From assembly GCA_002373375.1 (NCBI GenBank), contig DFLE01000035.1, positions 1 to 33,320 of the forward strand: 33,320 bases of DNA, given 5' to 3'. The position numbers and the translations under genes are program-made. This document shows positions 7,519-15,886 of this stretch, piece after piece. The notes under the pieces were generated by a model. That model worked only from the letters and a program-made list of their open reading frames with translations, had not been told where the DNA came from and did not search any database. Source of the stretch: Prevotellaceae bacterium UBA3627. Lineage in GTDB: Bacteria > Bacteroidota > Bacteroidia > Bacteroidales > Bacteroidaceae. Every line of letters begins with the position of its first letter. The stretch's first letter is position 1.

Positions 7519-7947
7519 TTATACTGTTGTGTTCTGCTCGTCAAGATAGAACGTCAGTTGGCGTGCCAGCCTGTTACGCAGCATATAGAGCAGTGCGTAG
7601 TAGGGTACAAGTATTGCTATGCCCGATACTGCTGCCCACATCTCGTTGCCAGTCGCTCTCACTACTGTTGCGATGGTACTCATCATCAGTATGAGAGGTA
7701 TGACGAAGGCAAGTATTACCGCCTTTGTGCCTACGGACTGCGCCGCCATGACAGTAACCTCGTCGCCAACGTGGTAACGGCTCGGTTCGCTGACGCGGGC
7801 GTCTATCAGCTTTTCCTTGCTTTCCGCAGAGTTACAGTATGATGCTACCTTGCAGCTGCTGCAGGCACTATGCTGGGTGATACGCACATGCGCCACCCCG
7901 CCTTCTATACTGTCTATTATTCCTTTATGCGATATGACATTGCTCAT
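7519..7947 (-). CDS. rseC: RseC/MucC-family membrane protein
   Basis: The 142-residue protein has a small N-terminal domain with three cysteines (Cys29, Cys32, Cys38; HSACSSCKVASYC) and two membrane segments at about 72-92 and 103-122. This is the RseC/MucC family. In gamma-proteobacteria RseC acts with the Rsx/Rnf proteins on SoxR reduction. In Bacteroidales it is commonly the first gene of the rnf cluster, as here. Its exact job in that phylum is not established. It is the first gene after the promoter at 8076-8107. A cysteine pattern of this type could bind a redox cofactor, but that is inference. Confidence 0.88.
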   Translation of the reverse strand: MSNVISHKGIIDSIEGGVAHVRITQHSACSSCKVASYCNSAESKEKLIDARVSEPSRYHVGDEVTVMAAQSVGTKAVILAFVIPLILMMSTIATVVRATGNEMWAAVSGIAILVPYYALLYMLRNRLARQLTFYLDEQNTTV

Positions 7948-8075
7948 AGTATACCCTGTTCAAGGAAAACAAGTGTGTTTGTTCATGTCTAAGGTTTGTG
8001 TTCCTGTAATTTTAGGTTTTTGTTGGATTCGTATTTGTTATGTTTTCTCAAATTGTAATGTAGAGATTACAATCA

Positions 8076-8107
8076 CAAAAGTAACAATATATTTTCAAAT
8101 AGACAAA
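8076..8107 (-). promoter_or_regulatory. Promoter of the rseC-rnf operon
   Basis: On the minus strand TTTG (8104-8107) and TACTTTTG (8076-8083) are 20 bases apart, matching the Bacteroidetes consensus. The leader to rseC would be about 120 bases. It is divergent from the pyk promoter. Confidence 0.55.
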
Positions 8108-8164
8108 ATTAATCAAAAAAAAACTATCATAAATATTAAATTTTCGCATATTTTAGCATTTTAT

Positions 8165-8195
8165 TTTGCTTTTATAAGAAAAAAAACTATCTTTG
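8165..8195 (+). promoter_or_regulatory. Promoter of the pyk operon
   Basis: TTTG (8165-8168) and TATCTTTG (8188-8195) are separated by exactly 19 bases. Transcription should begin near 8202, about 45 bases before the pyk ATG. This rules out the longer reading frame opening at 7817. Confidence 0.75.
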
Positions 8196-8245
8196 CATAT
8201 AAAATATACCCTACAATTAGGAAAACGAAAACATACAGATACATT

Positions 8246-9679
8246 ATGAAGCAAACAAAGATAGTAGCCTCGGTTAGTGACTTGCGTTGTGAGGTGGATT
8301 TCATCAAGCAGTTATATGAGGCCGGTGTGAATGTTATACGTATGAACACCGCTCATGCTACGCCGGAGGGACTGAAGAAGATAATACGCAATGTCCGCGC
8401 CGTGTCGCCGCACTTGGGAATACTTATAGACACAAAGGGGCCGGAGGTGCGTACCACAGGTACTGACAACCCGATAGAATTTCATACTGGGGAGAGGGTT
8501 ACTATAGTCGGAGATCCAGATCACGATACTGAGCACGACTGCGTGCGACTGTCTTATCCTGACATCTGCAAGGATGTGAAGGTTGGTGACGACATACTTT
8601 TTGATGACGGCGAACTGGACATGCAGGTGTTGGAGAATGACGGTAAGCGCCTGGCAGTGGAGGTCATGAACGACGGTAAACTGGGTTCTCACAAGTCTGT
8701 TAATGTTCCGGGTGAGCATATTGACCTGCCGGCGTTGACAGAGAAAGACCGCCGCAACATACTGCTTGCGATAGAGGAGGATATAGACTTTATAGCACAT
8801 TCTTTTGTCCGCTCTAAGGAGGACTTGATGGAGGTGCAGAAGATACTTGATGAGCATAACTCAGATATCAAGATAATATCCAAGATTGAGAATCAGGAGG
8901 GAGTGGACAATATTGACGAGATATTGGACCATTGCTACGGCATTATGGTGGCTCGCGGTGATCTCGGCATAGAGATACCGGCAGAGAAAATTCCTGGCAT
9001 ACAGCGCATGATTATAAAGAAATGTGTGTTCAGGAAGAAACCTGTCATTGTTGCTACACAGATGCTGCACACAATGATAAAGAATCCACGTCCTACACGT
9101 GCGGAGGTGAGCGACATCGCCAGTGCAGTGTTCCATAATACCGATGCGTTGATGCTTTCAGGTGAGACCGCGAGCGGCGCGTATCCGATAGAAGCGGTAA
9201 AGACGATGGCAAAGATAGCGGAGCAGGCTGAGGCCGACCGCCGTCTGCACCTGCCTAAGGTTGACGTTGACGGTGCGGATACCAATTTGCGTGACTTCCT
9301 CTGTAAGGCCGCTATTGAGACTACCGCGAAACTTGACGTGAAATGCATCCTTACTGACTCTGGTACTGGTGATGATGCACGCACATTGGCGGCGTACCGT
9401 GGTCCGCATCCTATAGTGGCTATATGTAAAAAGGAGAAGTTGCAGCGTTGGCTGGCTTTGTCGTATGGCGTTATAGCCACTTATCCTAAGCAGGATGAAC
9501 TGGACAAGATGTTCTATTACACGGTAAAGAAGCTCTATGAGCGTGGCATGGTAACACTTGATGATAAGGTGACGTATCTGTCAGGACATATGAATATCGG
9601 TATATCAGATAAGTCTGCCGGTGTATCAATGCTTGAGGTGAACACCGTGAGTGAGGTGTTTGCCAATTACGAGAAATAA
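8246..9679 (+). CDS. pyk: Pyruvate kinase
   Basis: The 477-residue protein starts MKQTKIVASVSDLRCEVDFI. It contains the barrel motifs GILIDTKGPEVRTT, IISKIENQEGVDNI (catalytic Lys), MVARGDLGIEIP, and the signature ATQMLHTMIKNPRPTRAEV followed by DALMLSGETASGAYPIEAV. It makes ATP and pyruvate from phosphoenolpyruvate and ADP in the cytosol. The N-terminal RxN motif reads RMNTAHAT, where many other bacteria have RxNFSHG. The reading frame is open from 7817, but the promoter at 8165-8195 and family similarity set the start at 8246. The rluA-type gene begins 12 bases after the stop. Confidence 0.97.
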   Translation: MKQTKIVASVSDLRCEVDFIKQLYEAGVNVIRMNTAHATPEGLKKIIRNVRAVSPHLGILIDTKGPEVRTTGTDNPIEFHTGERVTIVGDPDHDTEHDCVRLSYPDICKDVKVGDDILFDDGELDMQVLENDGKRLAVEVMNDGKLGSHKSVNVPGEHIDLPALTEKDRRNILLAIEEDIDFIAHSFVRSKEDLMEVQKILDEHNSDIKIISKIENQEGVDNIDEILDHCYGIMVARGDLGIEIPAEKIPGIQRMIIKKCVFRKKPVIVATQMLHTMIKNPRPTRAEVSDIASAVFHNTDALMLSGETASGAYPIEAVKTMAKIAEQAEADRRLHLPKVDVDGADTNLRDFLCKAAIETTAKLDVKCILTDSGTGDDARTLAAYRGPHPIVAICKKEKLQRWLALSYGVIATYPKQDELDKMFYYTVKKLYERGMVTLDDKVTYLSGHMNIGISDKSAGVSMLEVNTVSEVFANYEK

Positions 9680-9690
9680 AGGAATACCAG

Positions 9691-10587
9691 ATGTTTAATC
9701 CCAGACTGCGCGAATACAAGCAATACGAGGTGGACAAAGATTCCCCGTTGTTGGAGTATCTCCTTGCTACGCTTCCAGGAAGCCGAAGCAAGATAAAAGG
9801 TACTCTGCAGGGACGTGGAATAAAGGTAAACGGCAAGATGGTGACACAGTTTGACTATCCGCTCCGTAAGGGAGACAAGATAAGTGTCAGCCAGTCGAAG
9901 AAGAATGATACATTCAAGAGCCGATATGTCAGCATCGTTTACGAGGACCAGTACATTATTGTTATAGAGAAGAAACCGGGTATTCTGTCAATGGCGGCAG
10001 GACACTCGTCACTGAATGTAAAGACGGTGCTTGATGAGTATTTCAAAAAGACACGCCAGTCATGCAGAGCTCATGTGGTGCATCGTTTAGACAGAGATAC
10101 CAGTGGACTGATGATTTATGCCAAGGATATGGATACGGAGCAGATTCTTGAGCATGAGTGGCATGACATCGTGTTTGACCGCCGTTATGTGGCTCTGTGT
10201 TCTGGTGAATACGAGGAGCAGACAGGTACGATAGCCAACTGGCTGAAAGATAATAAGGCCTATGTTACCTATTCGTCGCCTGTGGATAATGGTGGCAAGT
10301 ACGCGGTGACTCATTATTGGGTGTTAGACAGTTCGGTGGAACACAGCTTGGTGGAGTTCAAGCTTGAGACCGGACGCAAGAACCAGATAAGGGTGCACTC
10401 GGCTGATATGGGGCATCCGGTATGTGGTGACGTGAAGTATGGCAATGGCGATGACCCGTTGCATCGATTGTGTCTGCATGCTTATGTGCTATGCTTCTAT
10501 CATCCAGTTACTCACCGTCCGATGGAATTCTCTACTCCGGTGCCGTCACAGTTCAAGGAAGTGGTGAATAAGGAAAAGAAAAAATAA
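9691..10587 (+). CDS. RluA-family RNA pseudouridine synthase
   Basis: The 298-residue protein has an N-terminal S4-like RNA-binding domain (about 16-68: LLEYLLATLPGSRSKIKGTL, GRGIKVNGK) and a RluA catalytic domain with HRLDRDTSGLM, whose catalytic Asp is D134. KPGILSM and RKNQIRVHSADMGHPVCGD are further family motifs. It converts specific uridines in rRNA or tRNA to pseudouridine. Which site it modifies (RluC- or RluD-like) cannot be told from sequence alone. It lies 12 bases after pyk and 23 bases before a small membrane-protein gene. Confidence 0.94.
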   Translation: MFNPRLREYKQYEVDKDSPLLEYLLATLPGSRSKIKGTLQGRGIKVNGKMVTQFDYPLRKGDKISVSQSKKNDTFKSRYVSIVYEDQYIIVIEKKPGILSMAAGHSSLNVKTVLDEYFKKTRQSCRAHVVHRLDRDTSGLMIYAKDMDTEQILEHEWHDIVFDRRYVALCSGEYEEQTGTIANWLKDNKAYVTYSSPVDNGGKYAVTHYWVLDSSVEHSLVEFKLETGRKNQIRVHSADMGHPVCGDVKYGNGDDPLHRLCLHAYVLCFYHPVTHRPMEFSTPVPSQFKEVVNKEKKK

Positions 10588-10610
10588 TAAGAAAGAAAAA
10601 GTAAAAAGAT

Positions 10611-10769
10611 ATGAATGACATTACTTTTTATATAGTAGGCATATTAGTTATAATAGTAGGAGTAATACTTCTGAAACGCTTTGTGGGTTGTGCCATCCGT
10701 ATTATCGTGACGCTTATTCTTATGGCGATATTGGCTTTTGCATATTATTACTATAAAACTATGAGTTAA
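10611..10769 (+). CDS. Small membrane protein, 52 residues
   Basis: This short frame opens MNDITFYIVGILVIIVGVIL and continues through LKRFVGCAIR to a second hydrophobic stretch, ending YYYYKTMS. Two membrane segments (about 5-21 and 29-46) joined by a short basic loop (KRFVGCAIR) are seen. It fits tightly between the rluA-type gene (23 bases) and the DUF4468-like gene (4 bases), and the frame is open over its whole length. I do not recognise a named family. The compact operon spacing and membrane hairpin shape support a real gene. Confidence 0.65.
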   Translation: MNDITFYIVGILVIIVGVILLKRFVGCAIRIIVTLILMAILAFAYYYYKTMS

Positions 10770-10773
10770 GGAA

Positions 10774-11427
10774 ATGAGAAGTTTATTAACAATATTATTT
10801 GCAGTGTGCATTTCAGTATTTGCGGATGCACAGGGAGTATATAAGAAGCCGGCTGCAGTGGCTGAGCAGGGAGAGAAACCTCGTCGTGGTCTTTTTGACA
10901 GGGACAAGACTCCTATAGACAAGAAGTATCTGGAGGGCGCATGTCCTATGGTCGGTAACAAAATAGTATGGCAGAAGTATTTCTATGCTGACGACAAGAG
11001 CGCAAAGCAGATATATGATATCATGCTCTCTTTCCTTCAAAAGATGACGAAGGATGAGCGACAGACTGAGAAAAGCAATGTGGCAGCCGTTAATGAGGAA
11101 GAGTATCAGATAGGAGCACGTTTTGTAGAGAAGATGGTGTTCCAGAATACAGCCCTGTCTCTTGATCAGGCGGAGTTCGCATACCAGTTGTTGGTATATT
11201 GCATAGACGGACGTTGCGAGGTCGTAATGAAAAGCATGAGCTATATATATGAGGCTGACCGCGCAGGAGGAGGACAGTTCCCTGCGGAGGATATGATTTC
11301 AGACGAGAATGCCTTGAACAAGAAAAAAGATGGTTTCCAGAAAGGTGGGGTGAAGAAATTCCGCATGAAGACCATTGATAGGAAGGACGAGATATTCCGT
11401 AACATAGCAAATGCCCTGAAACAGTAA
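10774..11427 (+). CDS. Exported DUF4468-like protein
   Basis: The 217-residue protein has a signal peptide (MRSLLTILFAVCISVFADAQ, cleavage probably after the ADA). The mature part resembles the DUF4468 family of Bacteroidetes periplasmic or surface proteins of unknown function, which share a central alpha/beta domain (about 60-155: VWQKYFYADDKSAKQIYDIM ... LLVYCIDGRCEVVMKSMSYIYE). The C-terminus is lysine-rich. It sits 4 bases after a small membrane protein and 5 bases before another, and ahead of a porin gene, so a role at the envelope is likely. The family call is moderate. Confidence 0.75.
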   Translation: MRSLLTILFAVCISVFADAQGVYKKPAAVAEQGEKPRRGLFDRDKTPIDKKYLEGACPMVGNKIVWQKYFYADDKSAKQIYDIMLSFLQKMTKDERQTEKSNVAAVNEEEYQIGARFVEKMVFQNTALSLDQAEFAYQLLVYCIDGRCEVVMKSMSYIYEADRAGGGQFPAEDMISDENALNKKKDGFQKGGVKKFRMKTIDRKDEIFRNIANALKQ

Positions 11428-11432
11428 CAGAG

Positions 11433-11690
11433 ATGACAGCAACAGAGGAAGGAATAGAGATACGTCCGCGGCACTCACGTATAATGCCAGAGGAGAAGCG
11501 TGACGTAGTGTTCAAGATACGTCAGGTGTTAAACCTGCTCTTCATAATACTTGGAGTGGCAGGTGCGGCGTTGTATTCTTACGGCGTGTGGTATCGCAGT
11601 AATACGCGCATAGAACTGATGGGCACGGTGATAGTGATTATCGCCGTTGTCATGAAAATGTCAGAATGTATGTTGCGAATGAAGAAGTAA
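11433..11690 (+). CDS. Small membrane protein, 85 residues
   Basis: The protein has a charged N-terminal third (RPRHSRIMPEEKRDVVFKIR) and two membrane segments, about 33-52 and 61-77, and ends in a basic RMKK. I do not recognise a family by name. The stop codon shares its last base with the porin start (TAATG at 11688-11692), which points to translational coupling. The spacing to the gene before is 5 bases. These features make it a real operon member, perhaps an inner-membrane partner of the envelope proteins next to it; that last point is inference. Confidence 0.78.
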   Translation: MTATEEGIEIRPRHSRIMPEEKRDVVFKIRQVLNLLFIILGVAGAALYSYGVWYRSNTRIELMGTVIVIIAVVMKMSECMLRMKK

Positions 11691-13996
11691 TGAGACGCAG
11701 CATAACACTTGTAATACTCTTTTTTATCTGTAGCATTATAGGTGCGCAGACATCAAATTTCGATGACGGTTTCAACGTCGTCGATAATACGTTTAACCCT
11801 AATCGTAATGCGGCAGACTCCTTGAAGGCGAGTCATAAGGAAGTGCCGAAGGGGATGAATGTATGGACGATAGATGATCTGTTTGGAGACCGGGAAGAGG
11901 TTGAGCTTGATACGGCTCAGCATCTGTTTATGAATTCAATCTTTACCACAGGGAGGTATGGAGAATATAATACCACGGGAAACCTGGGAGCGCCGCGTAT
12001 CTCTCGTATTGCTACAGACCGTGATTATGCTCCGCTCTTTCCTTTTACGGAGCCATACGGGTATTTCATAACGCCTCCGTCAGAACTTCGTTTTACCAAT
12101 ACTCTTTCACCGATTACCAATGTCTCTTTCAACAGCTGCGGTAACCGCACCAATGGAGAAGACCATCTAAAGGCTTTGTTTGCGGTAAATGTGAATAAGG
12201 AAACAGGTATAGGCTTTAAGTTTGATTATCTTTACGGAAGGGGATATTATCAAAACCAGTCCACCGCTTTGTTTGACTACACCATGTGGGGCTCTTATAT
12301 AGGAGAGCGCTACCAGGCACATTTGTCAATGTCATTTGACCATATGAAGACAAAGGAGAACGGCGGTATTACAGATGACAACTATATAACTCACCCTGAG
12401 ATATATAATGAGTCATACTCAGAGAGTGAGATACCAGTGTTGTTAACAGACAACTGGAACCGCACCAATGCTTTCCACTTGAATCTCTCACATCGTTATA
12501 ATGTAGGATTCTATCGTACTGTTCCTATGACGGAGCAAGAGAAAGAGGCCAAACGCTTTGCCTTGAAGGCGGCTAAAGAGAAACTTGAGAGTGAGAAGCA
12601 ATCAGAGAGGAAGACTGAAAATACCTCGTCAGGTGCAACATCTTTCTCAGGCAGACCTGCGGATGCAAAGGTGGTGGGCGATATAAACAGTGATTCTATA
12701 AAGGATGTTATCAAGCGTCTGGCAGAACAGAAGAAGCAGATGGAGGACAGTCTTGCTGCATTGCGAGATACGGTGGCGGCTGATACGTCATGGACAAAGG
12801 AAGAGTATGTGCCGGTAACCAGTTTCATACATACATTGAAACTGAGCAACTACAACCATACGTATATAGGTTATAAAACACCTACAGACCTGTATCTCAA
12901 CCGTTATGCGATAATAGATGACAGGGCATTGGGAGATTCATTGTATGACCGTACGTCATATTTTGATATAAAGAATATCTTTGCTGTCGGTCTGCTTGAG
13001 GGCTTTAACAAATATGTACCGATGGGGGCAAAGGTGTATATATCCCATAACCTGCGCCATTATAACCTGCCTGATATCGACACAGCCCGCAGGCTCTCGT
13101 ATAATGAGAGTGCCATTAATGTCGGCGGTGAGATACTCAAAACCACGGGCAAAGTATTGCATTACAAGTTGTCTGGAGAGTTTGGCGTGATAGGTGACGA
13201 CTTTGGTGATATACTTCTCAGTGGTGAGGGGGATTTGAATTTCCGATTGTCAGAACGTGACTCTGTAAGCACTTTGTTGAAGGCTTCGTACAGTCTTGTC
13301 GCTCCTACATTCTATCAAGCAACGTATCATTCCAAACACTTCTGGTGGGACAATGATGACTTCAGTCAGCAGATGCAGACTCATCTTGAGGGCGAGTTCA
13401 GACTGAGCCGTACACGCACTGCACTGCGCGTGGCATACGATAATTTCCAAAACCTGACATATTTGGGCGTAAGCTATAACCGTGGAGATAATGGAAAGAT
13501 AACAGGTTATACGGCAAATATGCGTCAGACGTCTAAGAACATCAGTCTCTTGACGTTGGCCCTGCATCAGGATTTCAAGCTCGGCATACTCAACTGGGAG
13601 AACAGAATAACCTTCCAGCAGAGTTCTGACAATGATATATTGCCAGTGCCGGCACTTAACATCTGGTCTAACTTGTATCTTGATTTCCGTATTGCCCGTG
13701 TGTTAAGTGTCCATTTTGGTGCCGATGTGCGTTACTTTACCAAATATAATGCACCTGAGTATGTGCCGCAGCTGTCACAATATGCGGTGCAGGAGAACTC
13801 TGGCATACGAACAAAGGTCGGTAACTATCCTATTATAGACGCATATTGTAATTTCAAACTCAAACACTGCAGGTTCTTTGTCATGATGAGTCATGTGAAC
13901 GCCGGTAGTGGCAATCCTAATTATTTCCTCACACCTCATTATCCGCTTAATCTGCGAGTGCTGAGATTGGGACTTAGTTGGACATTCTTTAATTAG
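11690..13996 (+). CDS. Outer-membrane putative porin (Porin_10-like)
   Basis: The start at 11690 (MRRSITLVILFFICSIIGAQ) gives a signal peptide and 768 residues. An upstream ATG eight codons earlier lies in the previous gene and is not favoured. The protein is rich in alternating, aromatic-ended strands and ends LRVLRLGLSWTFFN, a barrel-type terminal strand with a final aromatic pair. It resembles the Bacteroidetes putative porin family (Porin_10). Residues 280-372 form a charged, Lys/Glu-rich helical insert (12527-12805) between strand-like parts. Cargo is unknown. It is the last gene of a closely packed run from pyk; queC follows after 77 bases. Confidence 0.82.
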   Translation: MRRSITLVILFFICSIIGAQTSNFDDGFNVVDNTFNPNRNAADSLKASHKEVPKGMNVWTIDDLFGDREEVELDTAQHLFMNSIFTTGRYGEYNTTGNLGAPRISRIATDRDYAPLFPFTEPYGYFITPPSELRFTNTLSPITNVSFNSCGNRTNGEDHLKALFAVNVNKETGIGFKFDYLYGRGYYQNQSTALFDYTMWGSYIGERYQAHLSMSFDHMKTKENGGITDDNYITHPEIYNESYSESEIPVLLTDNWNRTNAFHLNLSHRYNVGFYRTVPMTEQEKEAKRFALKAAKEKLESEKQSERKTENTSSGATSFSGRPADAKVVGDINSDSIKDVIKRLAEQKKQMEDSLAALRDTVAADTSWTKEEYVPVTSFIHTLKLSNYNHTYIGYKTPTDLYLNRYAIIDDRALGDSLYDRTSYFDIKNIFAVGLLEGFNKYVPMGAKVYISHNLRHYNLPDIDTARRLSYNESAINVGGEILKTTGKVLHYKLSGEFGVIGDDFGDILLSGEGDLNFRLSERDSVSTLLKASYSLVAPTFYQATYHSKHFWWDNDDFSQQMQTHLEGEFRLSRTRTALRVAYDNFQNLTYLGVSYNRGDNGKITGYTANMRQTSKNISLLTLALHQDFKLGILNWENRITFQQSSDNDILPVPALNIWSNLYLDFRIARVLSVHFGADVRYFTKYNAPEYVPQLSQYAVQENSGIRTKVGNYPIIDAYCNFKLKHCRFFVMMSHVNAGSGNPNYFLTPHYPLNLRVLRLGLSWTFFN

Positions 13997-14025
13997 TTCA
14001 TAGCTCATGGTTCGCAGTTAACATT

Positions 14026-14070
14026 TGTGTTGGAAACTATGCACTACGCACTATAAACTATAAATTGTAA
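14026..14070. repeat. Low-complexity ACTATA/GCACTA spacer before queC
   Basis: The spacer holds repeated short words (AACTATGCACTACGCACTATAAACTATAAA) that resemble the repeated spacers elsewhere in this window. No promoter match was found in it. Confidence 0.5.
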
Positions 14071-14073
14071 ACG

Positions 14074-14733
14074 ATGAACACCAAAGACTCACTTCTTATT
14101 TTAAGTGGTGGTATGGATTCCACTACAATGTTGTACGAGTACAAGGACAGAATAACCGTGGCATTAAGTTTTGACTATGGCAGTAAGCATAATGCCAAGG
14201 AGTTGGAGTGTGCTGCCTGGCATTGCAAGCAGTTGGGAGTGAAGCATATCATAATCCCCCTGTCGTTTATGCAGCAATACTTCAAGTCCTCGCTGCTTAT
14301 AGGTGGAGAAGATATACCAGAAGGCAGTTATGATGATGAAAATATGAAGAGTACGGTGGTGCCATTCCGTAATGGTATCATGCTCGCCGTAGCCGCAGGT
14401 CTGGCAGAGAGCAACGGCTTGAAACACGTTATGATGGCTAACCATGGCGGAGACCACGCTATCTATCCAGACTGCCGTCCGGAGTTTGTTGACTCTATGA
14501 GCAAGGCAATCAGCGCAGGGACATACGAACACTTGACTATTCTCGCTCCATATACTAATATCACAAAGACAGACATTGCAATAAGGGGAAAACGTTTGGG
14601 CATAGACTATGCCAGGACGTGGTCATGCTATAAGGGTGGGGAGAAGCATTGCGGCAAGTGCGGTACATGCACAGAGCGTCGTGAGGCCCTTGCCGCAGCA
14701 GGAATAACAGACACCACGCAATACGAGGACTGA
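14074..14733 (+). CDS. queC: 7-cyano-7-deazaguanine synthase
   Basis: The 219-residue protein has the ATP-pyrophosphatase loop SGGMDSTTM (11-19), the motif VPFRNGIML (96-104), GGDHAIYPDCRPEFV, and a zinc site from Cys185, Cys193, Cys196 and Cys199 (CYKGGEKHCGKCGTC). QueC turns 7-carboxy-7-deazaguanine into preQ0 with ammonia and ATP, a step towards queuosine in tRNA. Length is normal. The other queuosine genes (queD, queE, queF) are not in the window. The next gene starts 2 bases after its stop. Confidence 0.97.
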   Translation: MNTKDSLLILSGGMDSTTMLYEYKDRITVALSFDYGSKHNAKELECAAWHCKQLGVKHIIIPLSFMQQYFKSSLLIGGEDIPEGSYDDENMKSTVVPFRNGIMLAVAAGLAESNGLKHVMMANHGGDHAIYPDCRPEFVDSMSKAISAGTYEHLTILAPYTNITKTDIAIRGKRLGIDYARTWSCYKGGEKHCGKCGTCTERREALAAAGITDTTQYED

Positions 14734-14735
14734 AT

Positions 14736-15707
14736 ATGGAAAAAGACAGGATACAATCGCTCGACCTGGTCAAAATCGTTGCTATGCTGATGGTCCTTAT
14801 GCTTCACGTCAACGTGTTCAAGGACTGGTCACACACTGGCAGTACGGGAGCGTATTACGCCTTGGCAGGAATAGCCATACCGTTGTTCTTCATGACAAGC
14901 GGCTACCTGATGGCGAATAAGGCGGCAGACTGGAAGTATGTAGCAAGGAAAATATGGGGCATACTGCGCTTCACGCTGATAATCTCGCTGGTAGTCTATG
15001 GGTTGTCATATCTGATACACGGAAGCGCGAGATTTCCTTTCCCGCAGTGCCTCATACAACGTGACGGTCTTGCGGTCTTCTGGTATTTCGGCGCGATGAT
15101 TTTGGTGTATGCCTCGCTGCCGGTGTTGCAGAGAATTATCAACAACCATAGATACTTCGTGTGCGCGCTCGTATGCCTCGTTATATTCGGACAAGTCATG
15201 TTCACGATAAACCACTGGGGCTTTGAAGGACGCCATCCGTGGCCGACCTTCAGGCTGCATTACTGGTATATGTATTTCCTCCTCGGAGCATACATACGGC
15301 GTAACCCCGTCTGCATAAGCAAGATAAGGCTGTGGTGGACAGTTCCTGCTGCGTTCTTTTACGGCCTGTTTTATAATATCGGAATCGTGACCACGGGTAT
15401 AGAACACTACTTCGGCTCACTGCCGTGCATAGCCTATGCTTTCATAACCTTTGGCGCACTGGTAAGACTGCCTGTACGTGACAGCAAACTGGTGGACAGA
15501 CTCTCGTCCACGTTCCTTCCAGTGTATGCCTTCCACTGGATGTTCTTGCAGGAGTTCTTCCACCAGAACCCGTTCTTTACCATCAATCACAACCTGCCAG
15601 TCGTGCCAGCCACGGCACTTGACTATGTCATAACCACAGCGGTAATGCTCGTCTTTGGACTGGTCGTGATGCGTATTCCGTTTGCAGGTAGGATTTTCAG
15701 AATATAG
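14736..15707 (+). CDS. Acyltransferase-3 family membrane protein
   Basis: The 323-residue protein has about ten membrane segments and the start of an acyltransferase-3 domain: SLDLVKIVAMLMVLMLHVNVF (with His24 as the likely catalytic residue) and IPLFFMTSGYLMANK. Such proteins transfer acetyl or other acyl groups to sugars of surface polysaccharide or to peptidoglycan. The substrate here is unknown. It follows queC by 2 bases, so they are co-transcribed, though no shared pathway is evident. A terminator follows at 15757-15792. Confidence 0.9.
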   Translation: MEKDRIQSLDLVKIVAMLMVLMLHVNVFKDWSHTGSTGAYYALAGIAIPLFFMTSGYLMANKAADWKYVARKIWGILRFTLIISLVVYGLSYLIHGSARFPFPQCLIQRDGLAVFWYFGAMILVYASLPVLQRIINNHRYFVCALVCLVIFGQVMFTINHWGFEGRHPWPTFRLHYWYMYFLLGAYIRRNPVCISKIRLWWTVPAAFFYGLFYNIGIVTTGIEHYFGSLPCIAYAFITFGALVRLPVRDSKLVDRLSSTFLPVYAFHWMFLQEFFHQNPFFTINHNLPVVPATALDYVITTAVMLVFGLVVMRIPFAGRIFRI

Positions 15708-15756
15708 GTTTCGTGCAAATTGCTATAAATCAAGAATAACAAAGAAAACTCAAAAG

Positions 15757-15792
15757 GGTGGTGCAAGTTTTGTCTTGTGTCACCTTTTTTTT
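15757..15792 (+). terminator. Intrinsic terminator after the queC-acyltransferase pair
   Basis: GGTGGTGCAAG (15757-15767) pairs over eleven positions (three G-U) with CTTGTGTCACC (15774-15784) around a 6-base loop, followed by eight T. It ends the upstream transcript just before the next promoter. Confidence 0.85.
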
Positions 15793-15801
15793 GTAAATTT
15801 G
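15769..15801 (+). promoter_or_regulatory. Promoter of the DUF5686 gene
   Basis: TAAATTTG at 15794-15801 matches the -7 box. The best -33 box is TTTG at 15769-15772, 21 bases away, slightly long. It overlaps the terminator hairpin of the upstream operon. Confidence 0.55.
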
Positions 15802-15886
15802 CACGAGACATTTATATAAAGTGCAATAAATCAGACGAAAGGCGCGACCGGTGCTGCGGAGTCTGTAGGACAAAACGAAGACAGCG

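Noticed and set aside
7817..8245. Long N-terminal extension of pyruvate kinase
   Set aside because: The promoter at 8165-8195 lies inside the extension, and pyruvate kinases begin at the KQTKIV segment.
14026..14070. Promoter before queC
   Set aside because: AACATTTG near 14020-14030 lacks the TA at the right place and there is no fitting -33 box.
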